The position numbers were made by a program, and so were the translations under genes. This document shows, piece after piece, positions 37,401-46,053 of a stretch of 64,000 nucleotides of DNA. The notes beneath the pieces are model-generated. The model did no database searches, was not told the origin of the DNA, and was given only the letters and a program-made list of their open reading frames with translations. Location of the stretch: contig NZ_CP063121.1 of NCBI RefSeq assembly GCF_014931415.1, positions 1,860,001 to 1,924,000 of the forward strand, read 5' to 3'. The DNA comes from Haemophilus parainfluenzae. GTDB taxonomy: Bacteria > Pseudomonadota > Gammaproteobacteria > Enterobacterales > Pasteurellaceae. Each line of letters starts with the position of its first letter. The first letter of the stretch is position 1.

Positions 37401-37780
37401 TAAAGTTTTTGCTGTTCTGATGCCGGTGAGGACGCTAAATATTTTTTTAATGGTTCAAATTCTTTTTGCTGTAAAAAAGTAGGGATTAATCGCATTAATC
37501 GCCATAACGTTGAATCTTTTTCAAAAGGGTTTTGCGTGGAAACATTCGGCAAATTATTGGCGTAAAGTTTCCAAATAAAACTGGAAGGCATAGGGAATTG
37601 GAAATTCGCTGCAACGCCGCGTTTTTTAGCAATTTCCATTTGCAACCATTGTGCCATACCCGGACTTTGCACCAACACAATGTCAGATTGAAACGGATCA
37701 TGTTGCGGTAAATTTTCCAACAGCGAAACTAAAATATCCTTTTGAATTTCTGGTTGGTTTGAATAATAAGTAACGAACAA
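34421..37780 (-). CDS. recC: Exodeoxyribonuclease V subunit gamma (RecC)
   Basis: Large subunit of 1119 aa of the RecBCD helicase-nuclease that processes double-strand breaks and recognises Chi. The beginning FVTYYSNQPEIQKDILVSLL and the segment LLPMRSIPFKVVCLLGMNEADYPR are typical of RecC, which keeps an inactive helicase-like fold. Length matches the family (E. coli 1122 aa). It follows comQ by 37 bases, and may be transcribed from the competence promoter, linking DNA uptake and recombination. recB and recD are not in the window. Confidence 0.95.
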   Translation of the reverse strand: MFVTYYSNQPEIQKDILVSLLENLPQHDPFQSDIVLVQSPGMAQWLQMEIAKKRGVAANFQFPMPSSFIWKLYANNLPNVSTQNPFEKDSTLWRLMRLIPTFLQQKEFEPLKKYLASSPASEQQKLYQLSLKVADLFDQYLVYRPEWIAAWEENSDEKILAQINQQKQGLSALNPTFLSQIKGNIHWQGILWRALVDDVQRDFGGKAKHRAALNQQFLALCHDPNATLNLPERIFIFGIPALPTVYLNIFQGISAKTDVHLFFNNPCQEYWGDLRDLSKSYLLERQRFVQASNDVKPLISAEQVSWEPTDLDYTNQQEELFSGNPLLASWGKMGRDFLYQLVRDEENIQAISRDYYAELPEKTLLGQLQNQILTLSHGALNVAENDRSLVVKSCHSAMREVEVLHDYLLDLFNQNQHKPKEEQITPKDVVVMVADVNQYTPYIQAVFGANSADAPVIPFSISDSKLSESDVIVSSYLSLLNLKESQFGAEEVLALLDIPAIRERFNVALADLEQIREWVKESGIRFGLEKLQNTLNFNAWQAGLERMTLGYAMREEQGVWQDSLGLDSSYGLKGQLVGAVNQFFTALNKWHQDLQKAYNIEKWREKLTALLTDFFVQNEETADTLFYIQDCINAFADDLQSVNFEETLQADVIAEVMSARLEETPNSLRFLAGKVNFCTLLPMRSIPFKVVCLLGMNEADYPRSHTPNSFDLMQYHHQKGDRVRRDDDRYLFLEALLAARSHFYVSYVGSSIIDNQPKEPSVLVSQLIDYINHYSDDGLRIEQHPMTAFSPSNFQSEGKINRSFAKKWLPIAQFQERKCHEFVVPMSENQAPITEIELDRFVSFVENPVKFFFEKQLGVYFRDEDDRIEESENFTLNGLDHYRISNELLHLEEAQFNDYFAKQRVKGIMPRGEFAEVCAQSIRADVLAFKEKIKDYSSPHSESVDFVVETAQGNIRLFGYMEPLFGDENQIIEWRFAKYKDRYRIRPWLYYLIQLATKENALPPRIIAKDKDLTLKTIEKSTALEKLKMYVEAYLQSQQQIQLIPTENIAKFIEKDESAVNFDNVLTNIESLAKDDNYGYRKADPYWARVWGQTEQFKSQDGLLQLVKQTTSWFGEMLS

Positions 37781-37817
37781 AGTAACGCCCTTTTGAAAGC
37801 AAAAACAATGCGTTATT

Positions 37818-38120
37818 TTACTCGGTTTTCAATAAAAATTCACCTTGAGGATAGCGTATATTCACTTGATGATGACTGCATTGAATTGCAAATTGAATAC
37901 CATTTTGTTCTACGCTATTTTCACAAGACAAGCCTAAAAACTGACGTTGAGCCTGATTTTCAGCAATTTGAATCGCCTGAAATTCTTGAAAAATTCTGAC
38001 CGCACTTTTCCGTTGCTCACTCGTCCATCGATTAAAGATCAAAAATAACCCACTGAAAATCGATAAGGCTAATAAAAGGGACATTAACGACATCCCTTTA
38101 TTCACTTTAATCTTGTGCAC
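37818..38120 (-). CDS. comQ: Competence pseudopilin-like protein ComQ
   Basis: Small type IV pilin-like protein of 100 aa. A short leader ends in KVNKG, followed by the hydrophobic MSLMSLLLALSIFSGLFLIF, consistent with prepilin peptidase cleavage after Gly. Its position as the last of four small genes before recC matches the comN-comO-comP-comQ competence unit I know from H. influenzae. It overlaps comP by 14 bases. Confidence 0.8.
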   Translation of the reverse strand: MHKIKVNKGMSLMSLLLALSIFSGLFLIFNRWTSEQRKSAVRIFQEFQAIQIAENQAQRQFLGLSCENSVEQNGIQFAIQCSHHQVNIRYPQGEFLLKTE

Positions 38121-38784
38121 TTAAATCACTCCAACTTTTATCCACCAAACGCCATTGGCTATATTCTTGTACGAGTTTTGTCACCACGGCTTTACCGTAA
38201 GCCACCGTCACGCCATCTTCTAACTTAAGCGAACCACCTGTAATCACCGCACCACTTATTCGCCCTTTACCTGTTAAAGTTAAATCTCCTTCTGCTAACA
38301 AAATGCCACTCACATTCCCTTTAATTTCTAATTGGCTTTGTGTTATCCAATATACTTGCGGTGTTTTTTGAACAGTTAAAGTAGTATCTACTTTCACAAA
38401 GTGCGGTTGAAAATCAGCTTGTTTTTCGCTGGAAATAAAATCCCGCAGCATATTTTCATTAATGCCTTTTGTGGGCGATTTCTTAAATAACTCTGCACGT
38501 TTACACCAAACAGAATAGGCCACTTTATCCTCTGCCCCATTAGACTCGAAAAAGACTTGTTTCACTTTCTCAGCACCATTTAAAGGCAAGTTTTGGCAAA
38601 TGTGAGTTTGTTGCTGCAGACTGATTTTCTGTAACGCCAGGCCTTGTTCTACATAATATTTTCGCTGACTCATTTGAGATCGAAAAAACGCAAAGAGCTG
38701 TTCATCAAATAATAAGATCAGCGCCAATAAGCCTGAAAGTAAAATCAGTGCCGTCAGTGTCACAATCCCTTTTTTCATCATCAT
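38107..38784 (-). CDS. comP: Competence protein ComP (membrane-anchored)
   Basis: Protein of 225 aa with an N-terminal hydrophobic helix (MKKGIVTLTALILLSGLLALILLF) and a mostly beta C-terminal part that includes VSGILLAEGDLTLTGKGRISGAV, a PilX/bactofilin-like repeat. Predicted minor pseudopilin or assembly factor of the DNA-uptake pilus, assigned mainly by order. It overlaps comO by 4 bases and comQ by 14. This comP is unrelated to the Neisseria uptake-sequence receptor of the same name. Confidence 0.75.
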   Translation of the reverse strand: MMMKKGIVTLTALILLSGLLALILLFDEQLFAFFRSQMSQRKYYVEQGLALQKISLQQQTHICQNLPLNGAEKVKQVFFESNGAEDKVAYSVWCKRAELFKKSPTKGINENMLRDFISSEKQADFQPHFVKVDTTLTVQKTPQVYWITQSQLEIKGNVSGILLAEGDLTLTGKGRISGAVITGGSLKLEDGVTVAYGKAVVTKLVQEYSQWRLVDKSWSDLSAQD

Positions 38785-39506
38785 TCTTCTTGATTTAATA
38801 AAGGCACTACAAGCGAAGTTTCATATTGAATATGCTTATATGCGGCAAGATGCCCTGTGAGTTTAATTTCAATCCCTTTCCCTGCCTTTAACCAATCAAA
38901 ACGTAATTGAGAAATCTCAAACTCTTTTTCATCCAATAAATCAGTCCATCCACCACCAGCGTTACAAGTAGATTGCGCTAAGGCTCGCTGACACTCTGCT
39001 GAGCGACAATCTGCATTTACTGCATTTTTGTAGGTTTGTTTGGTTTCGATCATTTTGCCGTTAAGTTTGTAACCAAATAGCTCTTTTTCGATATTTTTCG
39101 CCACATTTTTAACGCCATTTACGCAGGTATTTTTTGTGTATTTTTCACCAATACAACCATTGCTATTCAAATCATAAAAAAACAAAACACAACTATTTGA
39201 CGGGGCATTATCAGCTTGAGCAATGGTTATTGCAGTGCCCTTTTCATCCAATTCAAATAAAACCAGATTATCCTCGATGAGTTTTTGGTTTGCGCCCCGA
39301 AAGCCTACGCGACGCAAATCTTTCCCGATGAGTTGAATTGTGCGTTGTAATTCTGCTTGTAGTTTGAGTTGTAACATTAAACGCTGATTTTGCTGTTGAG
39401 TTTGGGCATAAAATTGTGCAACCAATAACAATAATAAAGCGGATAAGCCAAGTGAAATCAATAAGCTCACCAATGTTTCACCTTTTAATGGTTTCATCTT
39501 GTACAT
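38781..39506 (-). CDS. comO: Competence pseudopilin-like protein ComO
   Basis: Protein of 241 aa with a prepilin-type N-terminus KPLKG followed by ETLVSLLISLGLSALLLLLV, with Glu at the +1/+5-type position typical of PilW/PulJ minor pilins. Six cysteines lie in the middle and C-terminal part (for example DCRSAECQRALAQSTCNAGG), suggesting disulfides. The start could be ATG 39506 or 39497. Overlaps comN by 13 bases. Confidence 0.8.
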   Translation of the reverse strand: MYKMKPLKGETLVSLLISLGLSALLLLLVAQFYAQTQQQNQRLMLQLKLQAELQRTIQLIGKDLRRVGFRGANQKLIEDNLVLFELDEKGTAITIAQADNAPSNSCVLFFYDLNSNGCIGEKYTKNTCVNGVKNVAKNIEKELFGYKLNGKMIETKQTYKNAVNADCRSAECQRALAQSTCNAGGGWTDLLDEKEFEISQLRFDWLKAGKGIEIKLTGHLAAYKHIQYETSLVVPLLNQEE

Positions 39507-40012
39507 GCACTCGCCGCTTGATCAGACTTTAATTTGATACTGCCAACATTGAAAAAAGAGAACAATGTACGATGCTCTTCCGCCTGTAACATAAAACAAT
39601 TCGTTTCCATGGTATTTCTGGCCCCATTAAATTTCACCGCCACTTCTGACGGATATAATTTAGGGCCTATAAGCATCGTTTTTCCTTCAAAATAAGGATA
39701 GTAAAAATGTGCATAAAGGTTTTTAGGACAATTCTGGGGATGAAAACAATCACAAAAATGATCGTTTTTTACTTGAGCAGTAATACACCAACGTTGATTC
39801 GCCCTATCTTGATTGGCCAAAATAAACCAAATCGCTGATGAATTTTCTGCCCTCGCTTGGATATCACGTAAGAAAAAATAAAGCCGTTGTTGCTCTTTTT
39901 CGAGAAAATATTTGGGATCGTTTTTCTGCCATTTAGGCAATGCAAACGCCAACGTTAAGCTTAAAATAAATAATACAATCAAGGTTTCTAATAAGGTTAT
40001 CCCTTTATACAT
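39494..40012 (-). CDS. comN: Competence pseudopilin-like protein ComN
   Basis: Protein of 172 aa with a type IV prepilin signal, MYKG then ITLLETLIVLFILSLTLAFALP with the conserved Glu5, of the PulG/GspH kind. First gene of the comNOPQ-recC unit, preceded by an AAGAAGG ribosome site and, about 67 bases upstream, by a strong CRP-S site. Likely needed for the DNA-uptake pilus in competent cells. Confidence 0.85.
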   Translation of the reverse strand: MYKGITLLETLIVLFILSLTLAFALPKWQKNDPKYFLEKEQQRLYFFLRDIQARAENSSAIWFILANQDRANQRWCITAQVKNDHFCDCFHPQNCPKNLYAHFYYPYFEGKTMLIGPKLYPSEVAVKFNGARNTMETNCFMLQAEEHRTLFSFFNVGSIKLKSDQAASACTR

Positions 40013-40078
40013 AAAATGCCTTCTTTTTTGACCGCACTTTAAAATTCCTTCAGAAGAAAGCCAAATTTGCTACTTTAT

Positions 40079-40100
40079 TTTTGCGATACCGATCGCAAAT
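40079..40100 (-). promoter_or_regulatory. CRP-S (Sxy-dependent CRP) site of the competence genes
   Basis: The dyad TTTGCGATACCGATCGCAAA has TGCGA (40082-40086) and TCGCA (40093-40097) half-sites. TGCGA instead of TGTGA is the mark of CRP-S sites, which need both CRP-cAMP and Sxy. It lies about 67 bases before comN. Confidence 0.85.
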
Positions 40101-40166
40101 TTCCTTTAAAAAACGGGAAAAACTGTGAATTAAACATTTTCAACTGGCTATTTACTAAAACTCCCT

Positions 40167-40172
40167 TATAAT
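40167..40172 (+). promoter_or_regulatory. suhB promoter -10
   Basis: Perfect TATAAT 41 bases before suhB, with only a weak -35. Confidence 0.5.
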
Positions 40173-40212
40173 AGGCGACCTATTTATCTGTTCTTTAAAA
40201 TCTGGTGGAAAT

Positions 40213-41013
40213 ATGAATCCAATGTTAAATATCGCGATTCGTGCGGCACGAAGAGCGGGCAACGTGATTGCTAAAAACTATGAACGCCGTGATGACATCC
40301 AAACAAGTAAAAAAGGTATTAATGATTATGTGACCAGCGTCGATAAAGCCGCTGAAGCTGAGATCATTGAAATCATTCAAAAATCTTATCCTGATCATAC
40401 AATTATCAGTGAAGAACGTGGTGCATTAGAAGGCAAAGACAGTGATATTCAATGGGTGATTGATCCACTAGATGGCACAACCAACTTTGTAAAAGGTTTG
40501 CCACATTTCTCTGTTTCTATTGCTATCCGTGTAAAAAACCGTACCGAAGTGGGTGTGGTTTACGATCCTATTCGTAATGAATTATTCACGGCTGTACGTG
40601 GTGAAGGCGCAAAATTAAATGAAGTGCGTTTACGTGTAGATAGTCAAAATGAACTTAACGGGGCGATTTTAGCCACCGGTTTCCCATTCAAACAACCAAG
40701 CTTGATGCCAACTCAATTTGCTATCATGAATAACTTAATTGATGAAGCAGCAGATTTCCGTCGTACGGGTTCTGCCGCATTAGACCTTTGCTATGTAGCA
40801 TCCGGTCGCGTTGATGGTTATTTCGAAATGGGTTTAAAACCTTGGGATTGCGCAGCGGGTGATTTAATCGTGCGTGAAGCAGGCGGTTTAGTGTGTGATT
40901 TCAATGCGGGTCATGGCTATTTACGCTCAGGCAACATTGTAGCTGCACCAGCGCGTATTTTAAAAGAAATGCTAAATAAAATTCAGCCTTGCCTAACTGA
41001 ACAAGTGAAGTAA
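40213..41013 (+). CDS. suhB: Inositol-1-monophosphatase / SuhB
   Basis: Mg-dependent phosphatase-fold protein of 266 aa. Metal and active-site motifs are ISEERGALEG, WVIDPLDGTTNFVKGLPHF and KPWDCAAGDLIVREAGG. In E. coli SuhB also joins the rRNA antitermination complex. In H. influenzae suhB neighbours comN in the same divergent way. ATG at 40213 follows TGGTGGAAAT. Confidence 0.95.
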   Translation: MNPMLNIAIRAARRAGNVIAKNYERRDDIQTSKKGINDYVTSVDKAAEAEIIEIIQKSYPDHTIISEERGALEGKDSDIQWVIDPLDGTTNFVKGLPHFSVSIAIRVKNRTEVGVVYDPIRNELFTAVRGEGAKLNEVRLRVDSQNELNGAILATGFPFKQPSLMPTQFAIMNNLIDEAADFRRTGSAALDLCYVASGRVDGYFEMGLKPWDCAAGDLIVREAGGLVCDFNAGHGYLRSGNIVAAPARILKEMLNKIQPCLTEQVK

Positions 41014-41021
41014 GCCTCAAT

Positions 41022-41053
41022 AAAAAGTGCGGTAGATTTCACCGCACTTTTTT
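41022..41053. terminator. Uptake-signal pair terminator between suhB and bioB
   Basis: AAAAAGTGCGGT and ACCGCACTTTTT with a 7-base loop; the flanking genes converge. Confidence 0.85.
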
Positions 41054-41058
41054 TATGA

Positions 41059-42075
41059 CTAATTTCTGTCGAGTGGTTTTCTATTTTCTTCCGTTTCTGG
41101 CTCTAGATCTAATTTTGCCATAAGAAGTTGATCGCCATCTTCTTCTGGGTTGCCTGTTACTAATAATTTATCCCCATAGAAAATGGAATTCGCACCAGCC
41201 ATAAAGCACATGGCTTGCATTTCTTCACTCATACCTTGACGACCTGCAGAAAGACGAACATAACTTTTCGGCATGGTAATACGCGCCACCGCAATAGTAC
41301 GAACAAACTCCGTCCAATCTAAATCAGCCGCTTCTGCCATTGGTGTGCCTTCCACTTTTACTAATTGGTTAATCGGCACTGACTCAGGCTGCGGATCAAG
41401 ATTTGCCAAACTTGCAATGAGGCCTGCTCGCTCTTTACGGGTTTCATTCATACCCACAATACCACCACAGCAAACTTTTAAACCGGCATGACGTACTTTT
41501 CCTAATGTACTTAAACGATCATCAAAACGGCGTGTGCCAATGACATTGTGATAATTCTCCGGTGCCGTATCAAGATTATGGTTGTAATAATCCAATCCCG
41601 CATCTTTTAACTCTTCCGCCATACCATCTTGCAACAACCCAAAGGTACCGCAAGTTTCTAAGCCGATATCTTTTACCGCACGAATAATCGCCGTCACTTT
41701 TTCCATATCTTTAGGCTTAGGACCACGCCATGCTGCGCCCATACAAAAACGTCCTGCACCACGTGCTTTAGCAATTTTGGCTTTTTCGACAATTTCATCA
41801 ATATCCAAGATCTGCTGATTTTGTACACCTGTTTGATAACGCGCTGATTGAGGACAATAGCCACAATCCTCTGGACAGCCACCCGTCTTAATCGACATCA
41901 ACGTCGATAACTGTATCGCGCCAGGGTTGAAATGCTCTCGATGCACTTGAGCCGCACGATAGACTAATTCTAAAAAAGGTGTTTCAAATAGCGCTTCGAC
42001 TTTACAAACAGACCAATACTCTACTGAGGGGTGAGGTGTAATGGATGAAAGCTGTACTACATTTGTTGTGGTCAT
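41059..42075 (-). CDS. bioB: Biotin synthase
   Basis: Radical-SAM enzyme of 338 aa that inserts sulfur into dethiobiotin. The [4Fe-4S] CxxxCxxC motif is in [16 protein letters not shown] (near residue 68), and the [2Fe-2S] site arginine/cysteine region includes [16 protein letters not shown] and [13 protein letters not shown]. Solitary on the minus strand with no other bio gene nearby, but next to the thiamine transporter genes, an order I also remember from H. influenzae. No BirA operator was recognised upstream. Confidence 0.97.
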   Translation of the reverse strand: MTTTNVVQLSSITPHPSVEYWSVCKVEALFETPFLELVYRAAQVHREHFNPGAIQLSTLMSIKTGGCPEDCGYCPQSARYQTGVQNQQILDIDEIVEKAKIAKARGAGRFCMGAAWRGPKPKDMEKVTAIIRAVKDIGLETCGTFGLLQDGMAEELKDAGLDYYNHNLDTAPENYHNVIGTRRFDDRLSTLGKVRHAGLKVCCGGIVGMNETRKERAGLIASLANLDPQPESVPINQLVKVEGTPMAEAADLDWTEFVRTIAVARITMPKSYVRLSAGRQGMSEEMQAMCFMAGANSIFYGDKLLVTGNPEEDGDQLLMAKLDLEPETEENRKPLDRN

Positions 42076-42148
42076 TATATTTTCCTCGTTTAAGCTATGT
42101 CGCTTTTATTAAGTTGAGCATATTACTCTGCAATATGATGAAAAGAGA

Positions 42149-42778
42149 TCAGATCACTTTGCCTTGATGAATTTCAATCACTCGATCAATATGCCGTTCA
42201 ATTTCTTTAGGTTGATGCGTTACCAGTAACATGGTAAGTTTTTTTTCTTCACATAATTGATCCATTAAATCCTGCATTTCAATGCGTAGTTTAGGATCAA
42301 GCGCTGAAAAAGGCTCATCCAATAATAAAATAGGTTTATCTCGTAGCAAACAGCGTGCCAATGCCACTCGCTGTTTTTGTCCACCTGAAAGTGCGGTCGG
42401 TTTTCGTGTTAAAAAATCCTGTAAATTGACCGCACTTGCGGCTTGTTCTACAAGTGCTTTTTCTTCTGCATTTAAGGCTAAATTCGGTTTTAAACCTAAG
42501 GCGATATTCTCTTCTACGGAAAGATGAGTAAAGAGATTGTTTTCCTGAAATAGCATGGAAACGGGGCGTTCAAAAGGTGCCGTTTTGGTATGATTTTCAT
42601 CATTAAGCCAAATCTCGCCACTATCAGCATATTCAAATCCGGCAATTAAATTCAGCAAGGTACTTTTTCCTGCGCCACTTTCACCAATGATGGCGATTTT
42701 TTCCTGGGCTTGAATCTGTAAATCAAATACCATCGGCATGGATTGATAATTGAAGACCACATTATTTAATTTAATCAT
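42149..42778 (-). CDS. thiQ: Thiamine ABC transporter ATP-binding protein
   Basis: ATPase of 209 aa for the ThiBPQ importer. Walker [12 protein letters not shown]-loop [10 protein letters not shown], signature [16 protein letters not shown] and Walker [14 protein letters not shown] are all present. I prefer the ATG at 42778 ([10 protein letters not shown]) with AGAAGGAA upstream over an in-frame start at 42799. It overlaps the thiP end by 8 bases. Confidence 0.95.
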   Translation of the reverse strand: MIKLNNVVFNYQSMPMVFDLQIQAQEKIAIIGESGAGKSTLLNLIAGFEYADSGEIWLNDENHTKTAPFERPVSMLFQENNLFTHLSVEENIALGLKPNLALNAEEKALVEQAASAVNLQDFLTRKPTALSGGQKQRVALARCLLRDKPILLLDEPFSALDPKLRIEMQDLMDQLCEEKKLTMLLVTHQPKEIERHIDRVIEIHQGKVI

Positions 42779-44375
42779 TCTGTTCCTTCTGCCCTTCAAT
42801 AAACATAAATAACCCTAAACATAAGCCCAACAAAATCAATGCCGTCACTGCCGCTTCTTGGCTTCGATATTGCCCGATTTGTTGATAAAGCAAATGAGGC
42901 AAAGAAGTAAAATCAGGGCTACCAAACAAGGCTATCGCCGTAAAATCGCCGAGTGATAAGGTCGTCGCAAGCGCCAAGGCATATTTCAATGGGGCTTTTA
43001 GCAGTGGATATTCAATTAAACGAAAACGTTGCCAACCTGTAATATTCAGCGATAAACAGAGTTTTTCATAATATTGCATCGATTGATTCATTGGTGTATT
43101 GAGAATTTTGATAACAAATGGCAAGGCAGCCAAGGCGTTACAAACCGATACCACTACAAACAAATGCCCTGCTGAAAAATCAATATCTTGCAACCAAAGG
43201 AATAAGCCGACTGCTAAGACAATCGTCGGAATGGCTAAAATCATCATGCCCCCCGTTAAAATTAAATGGGCTAATTTGGGGTGATATAACCATTGTAGTT
43301 GCCGTGAAAGCAATAATAAGAAAAATCCAAATAATACCGATAAAATCCCGGCTGTCGGTGCCATGGTTAATGAATAAGCAAGCGCCTTCCATAATTGTGG
43401 ATTTTGCCAATAGCCAAATAATTGAGTTGCAGATAAACCTTGAAAAACAATATTGAATAAGGGACTTAAAATAAATAAGCACACAGAGAATAAGACAAAA
43501 ACATGTCCAAATTTGACCGCACTTGAAGAAGGCAAAACCCAGCGGTAACGTTGCGAAATCTGCGTTTCAGGTGCTTTTGCCCAATATTGTGAAAGTGAAA
43601 ATAAAGCAAAACAAAACGTAAATTGTACAAGCGCAAAAAGTGCGGCTTTGGGTAAATCAAATTCAAAGAAAATAGCTTGGTAAATCGCAACTTCTAGCGT
43701 GCTATTTTGTGGCCCGCCACCCAGTGCCAACACTATCGTAAAACTGGTGAAACACAGCATAAAAATCAGCACAAAGGCAGAGACTATTTGGCTTTTCAAA
43801 TAAGGCCATTCAATTAAACGGAAAAATGTGAAACCTTTGATATTTAATTGTGCCGCAAGTTGGTGCTGTTCAGTCGGTACACTTTGCAAAGCTTGCAAAC
43901 TCATTCGTGCCGCTAGAGGAATATTAAAAAATAAATGAGCAATGAGAATCCCACTTAAACCATAAATGGAGGGTTTCCACGAAATGCCTAAGATTTGCAG
44001 CAGTTGTGTTAGCCAACCGGCCGAGCCATAAATACCAATTAGACCGAAAATAGCCAATAATGCCGGCAAAACAAATGTGAGGGAAAAAATGCGTAAAATG
44101 AGCGATTTACCTTTGAAATCTAAATAGAAAAAAGCACGCGCAAATAAAGTTCCAATTACGCTAGAAAGCAATGCTGATAAGAATGCCTGCCCGACACTAA
44201 AGGTAATGACTTGATGCAGATAATCGTCTTTTAAAAAATCAGATAAGGCATAATCACTTCCTACTGAAAAAACCGCAGAAAGTGAAAATCCATAGAGTAA
44301 AACAATGAAAAAAATGACCGCACTTCCGCCCAAATAATGGCGAGGACGAAAATGCGGATGTTGCAATAAGCTCAT
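42771..44375 (-). CDS. thiP: Thiamine ABC transporter permease
   Basis: Double-length permease of 534 aa with about twelve hydrophobic helices. Two EAA loops are visible: [25 protein letters not shown] and [24 protein letters not shown], one in each half, as expected for a fused permease that pairs with a ThiQ dimer. Five bases separate it from thiB. Confidence 0.95.
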   Translation of the reverse strand: MSLLQHPHFRPRHYLGGSAVIFFIVLLYGFSLSAVFSVGSDYALSDFLKDDYLHQVITFSVGQAFLSALLSSVIGTLFARAFFYLDFKGKSLILRIFSLTFVLPALLAIFGLIGIYGSAGWLTQLLQILGISWKPSIYGLSGILIAHLFFNIPLAARMSLQALQSVPTEQHQLAAQLNIKGFTFFRLIEWPYLKSQIVSAFVLIFMLCFTSFTIVLALGGGPQNSTLEVAIYQAIFFEFDLPKAALFALVQFTFCFALFSLSQYWAKAPETQISQRYRWVLPSSSAVKFGHVFVLFSVCLFILSPLFNIVFQGLSATQLFGYWQNPQLWKALAYSLTMAPTAGILSVLFGFFLLLLSRQLQWLYHPKLAHLILTGGMMILAIPTIVLAVGLFLWLQDIDFSAGHLFVVVSVCNALAALPFVIKILNTPMNQSMQYYEKLCLSLNITGWQRFRLIEYPLLKAPLKYALALATTLSLGDFTAIALFGSPDFTSLPHLLYQQIGQYRSQEAAVTALILLGLCLGLFMFIEGQKEQND

Positions 44376-44380
44376 TAATA

Positions 44381-45379
44381 CTATTTAGATAAGGCTTTTT
44401 GCCATTGATTGATCCAGCCTTTAAGCTGCTCACTTGTCACCGTAGTGGTATCTAAAATACGCATTGATTTTGCACGAGAATTAAGCGCATCAATATGGCT
44501 TTCGATATTAGTCTCTACCACGGGTAACATCACATTATTTTTAGCAATATCCGCTTGAGCTTGTGGTGAAAGTAAGAATCCTAAAAATTCATCTGCACAG
44601 GCATTATTACGGTTAGCAACTTTTGCTGCGACTTCAACTTGTAATACGCTCCCCTCTGCAAATTCCGTTGCCACATAATTGTCTTTTTGTTCAGAAAGAA
44701 TATGGTAAATCGGTGAAGTATTGACGCTTAAAACGACATCACCTTCGCCTTTTAAGAAGGCACCATAAGACTCAGTCCAACCTTTGGTGACCGTGACAGT
44801 ATGTTTAGAAAGGGTTTTCCAAGCATTTTCGACATCTGCTGCTGGATAAACTGCATTCATCCAAAGTAATAGACCACGTCCTATACTGCTTGTGCGTGGA
44901 TCTTGATATAACACTTTAAGATCTTGACGCTCAACTAATTCTTTTAAGCTCTTTGGTGGATTAGTCAGTTTATTTTTGTCATAAATAAACGCATATTGCG
45001 CATAATCAAATGGTAAGAACGTGTGATTTTCCCATTTAATTGGTAAACGTAACTGGCTTAAATCCACTTTATTTGGCTCAAAAATATTGAGTTTTTGTGC
45101 ATCCTCAATTTGATAACTATCTAAACCGAGCACCACATCCGCCTTAATTTTTTTACCTTCTAGACGAACACGGTTAAACAAGGTGCCATTATTGTCAAAA
45201 GCCACATAATTCAGCTTACATTGCGGGAATTGTTGTTCAAAAGCCGCTTTAACTTTTGGTCCAGCGCTCCAATCAGCACTAAATGAATCATAAGTATAAA
45301 CATCTAATGTTTGAGGTGCAGCTTGTGCGAAAGCGGAAGCAGTAAAAAGTGCGGTTAAAATGGGAAGAGTTTTGTTCAT
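44381..45379 (-). CDS. thiB: Periplasmic thiamine-binding protein
   Basis: Substrate-binding protein of 332 aa for thiamine and its phosphates. Signal peptide ILTALFTASAFAQA; the mature part begins APQTLDVYTYDSFSADWSAGP, and the ligand-binding segment KGWTESYGAFLKGEGDVVLS fits ThiB (TbpA). First gene of thiBPQ. Its ribosome site AAGGAG and start codon lie in the expression platform of the TPP riboswitch directly upstream. Confidence 0.96.
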   Translation of the reverse strand: MNKTLPILTALFTASAFAQAAPQTLDVYTYDSFSADWSAGPKVKAAFEQQFPQCKLNYVAFDNNGTLFNRVRLEGKKIKADVVLGLDSYQIEDAQKLNIFEPNKVDLSQLRLPIKWENHTFLPFDYAQYAFIYDKNKLTNPPKSLKELVERQDLKVLYQDPRTSSIGRGLLLWMNAVYPAADVENAWKTLSKHTVTVTKGWTESYGAFLKGEGDVVLSVNTSPIYHILSEQKDNYVATEFAEGSVLQVEVAAKVANRNNACADEFLGFLLSPQAQADIAKNNVMLPVVETNIESHIDALNSRAKSMRILDTTTVTSEQLKGWINQWQKALSK

Positions 45380-45426
45380 TATGCGTTCTCCTTATTTTTG
45401 CATAACGAAACAGCATAATGAGATGA
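45377..45426 (-). promoter_or_regulatory. Expression platform of the thiB riboswitch
   Basis: On the minus strand CATTATGC (45420-45413) can pair over 8 bp with GCATAATG (45384-45377), which contains the thiB AUG, enclosing the AAGGAG ribosome site. The same CATTAT can instead pair over 6 bp with ATAATG inside the aptamer. This predicts control of translation rather than termination. Confidence 0.6.
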
Positions 45427-45502
45427 TTAGTTTCCTACGCCAGCATTATCTGTTTCAGGTTCACGGGTATTTCTCAGCCGTTAATATAGGCACCCCGACT
45501 AA
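45427..45502 (-). promoter_or_regulatory. TPP riboswitch (thi-box) aptamer
   Basis: On the minus strand the conserved elements come in order: GGGGTGC, CGGCTGAGA, ACCC, GAACCTGA, CAGATAATGCTGGCGTAGGA. The P1 stem closes as TTAGT / ACTAA. Known thi-box RNAs repress thiamine uptake genes when thiamine pyrophosphate is plentiful. Confidence 0.95.
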
Positions 45503-45606
45503 CGCGATGTAGTCTATCTTAAGGAAATTTAATCAACAAGTTATTTCATTTAAAAATGTTAATTCGATCACACTTTTCTATCTGGTTTATCATTTTTTGA
45601 GCAAAA

Positions 45607-45631
45607 GAAAACCTGCTAAAAAGCAGGTTTA
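45607..45631 (-). terminator. Terminator after grxD
   Basis: Stem AAACCTGCT / AGCAGGTTT, 4-base loop, followed on the minus strand by TCTTTTG. Confidence 0.75.
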
Positions 45632-45651
45632 TCTTGATAATCGGTTATCAA

Positions 45652-45978
45652 TTAAGCTTGATGTTTAGCCGCTACTTCACTTAATAAAGTTTGAAGTTCA
45701 CCCGCTTGATACATTTCTAAAATAATATCACAACCACCAATTAGCTCACCTTCTACCCATAATTGTGGGAAAGTTGGCCAGTTTGCATAAGCCGGTAATT
45801 CAGCACGAATATCTGGGTGTTGAAGAATATCAACATAGCCGAAAGGCACTTTGCAATTCATTAATGCTTCAGATGCACGTGCAGAGAAACCACAAGAAGG
45901 TAATTTTGGTGAACCTTTCATGTAAATTAAAATTGGGTTTTCAGCGATTTGCTTTTTGATTTTGTCTAACGTTTCCAT
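45652..45978 (-). CDS. grxD: Monothiol glutaredoxin (Grx4 type)
   Basis: Monothiol glutaredoxin of 108 aa that carries and transfers [2Fe-2S] clusters with glutathione. The active-site CGFS motif is in KLPSCGFSARASEAL (near residue 29); the glutathione-binding WPTFPQLWVEGELIGGCDI segment follows. It is distinct from the dithiol glutaredoxin near 61.5 kb. Confidence 0.95.
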   Translation of the reverse strand: METLDKIKKQIAENPILIYMKGSPKLPSCGFSARASEALMNCKVPFGYVDILQHPDIRAELPAYANWPTFPQLWVEGELIGGCDIILEMYQAGELQTLLSEVAAKHQA

Positions 45979-46053
45979 AATGTTCCTTGTTCAAATAAGT
46001 CTGAATAGGGCGTTATTCTAGCATAAGATAGAACCTGAGTGAAAGGCTTGGTC

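Noticed and set aside
43099..43482. Overlapping short frames on both strands inside thiP
   Set aside because: Out-of-frame shadows of a membrane protein gene; hydrophobicity arises from the codon pattern.
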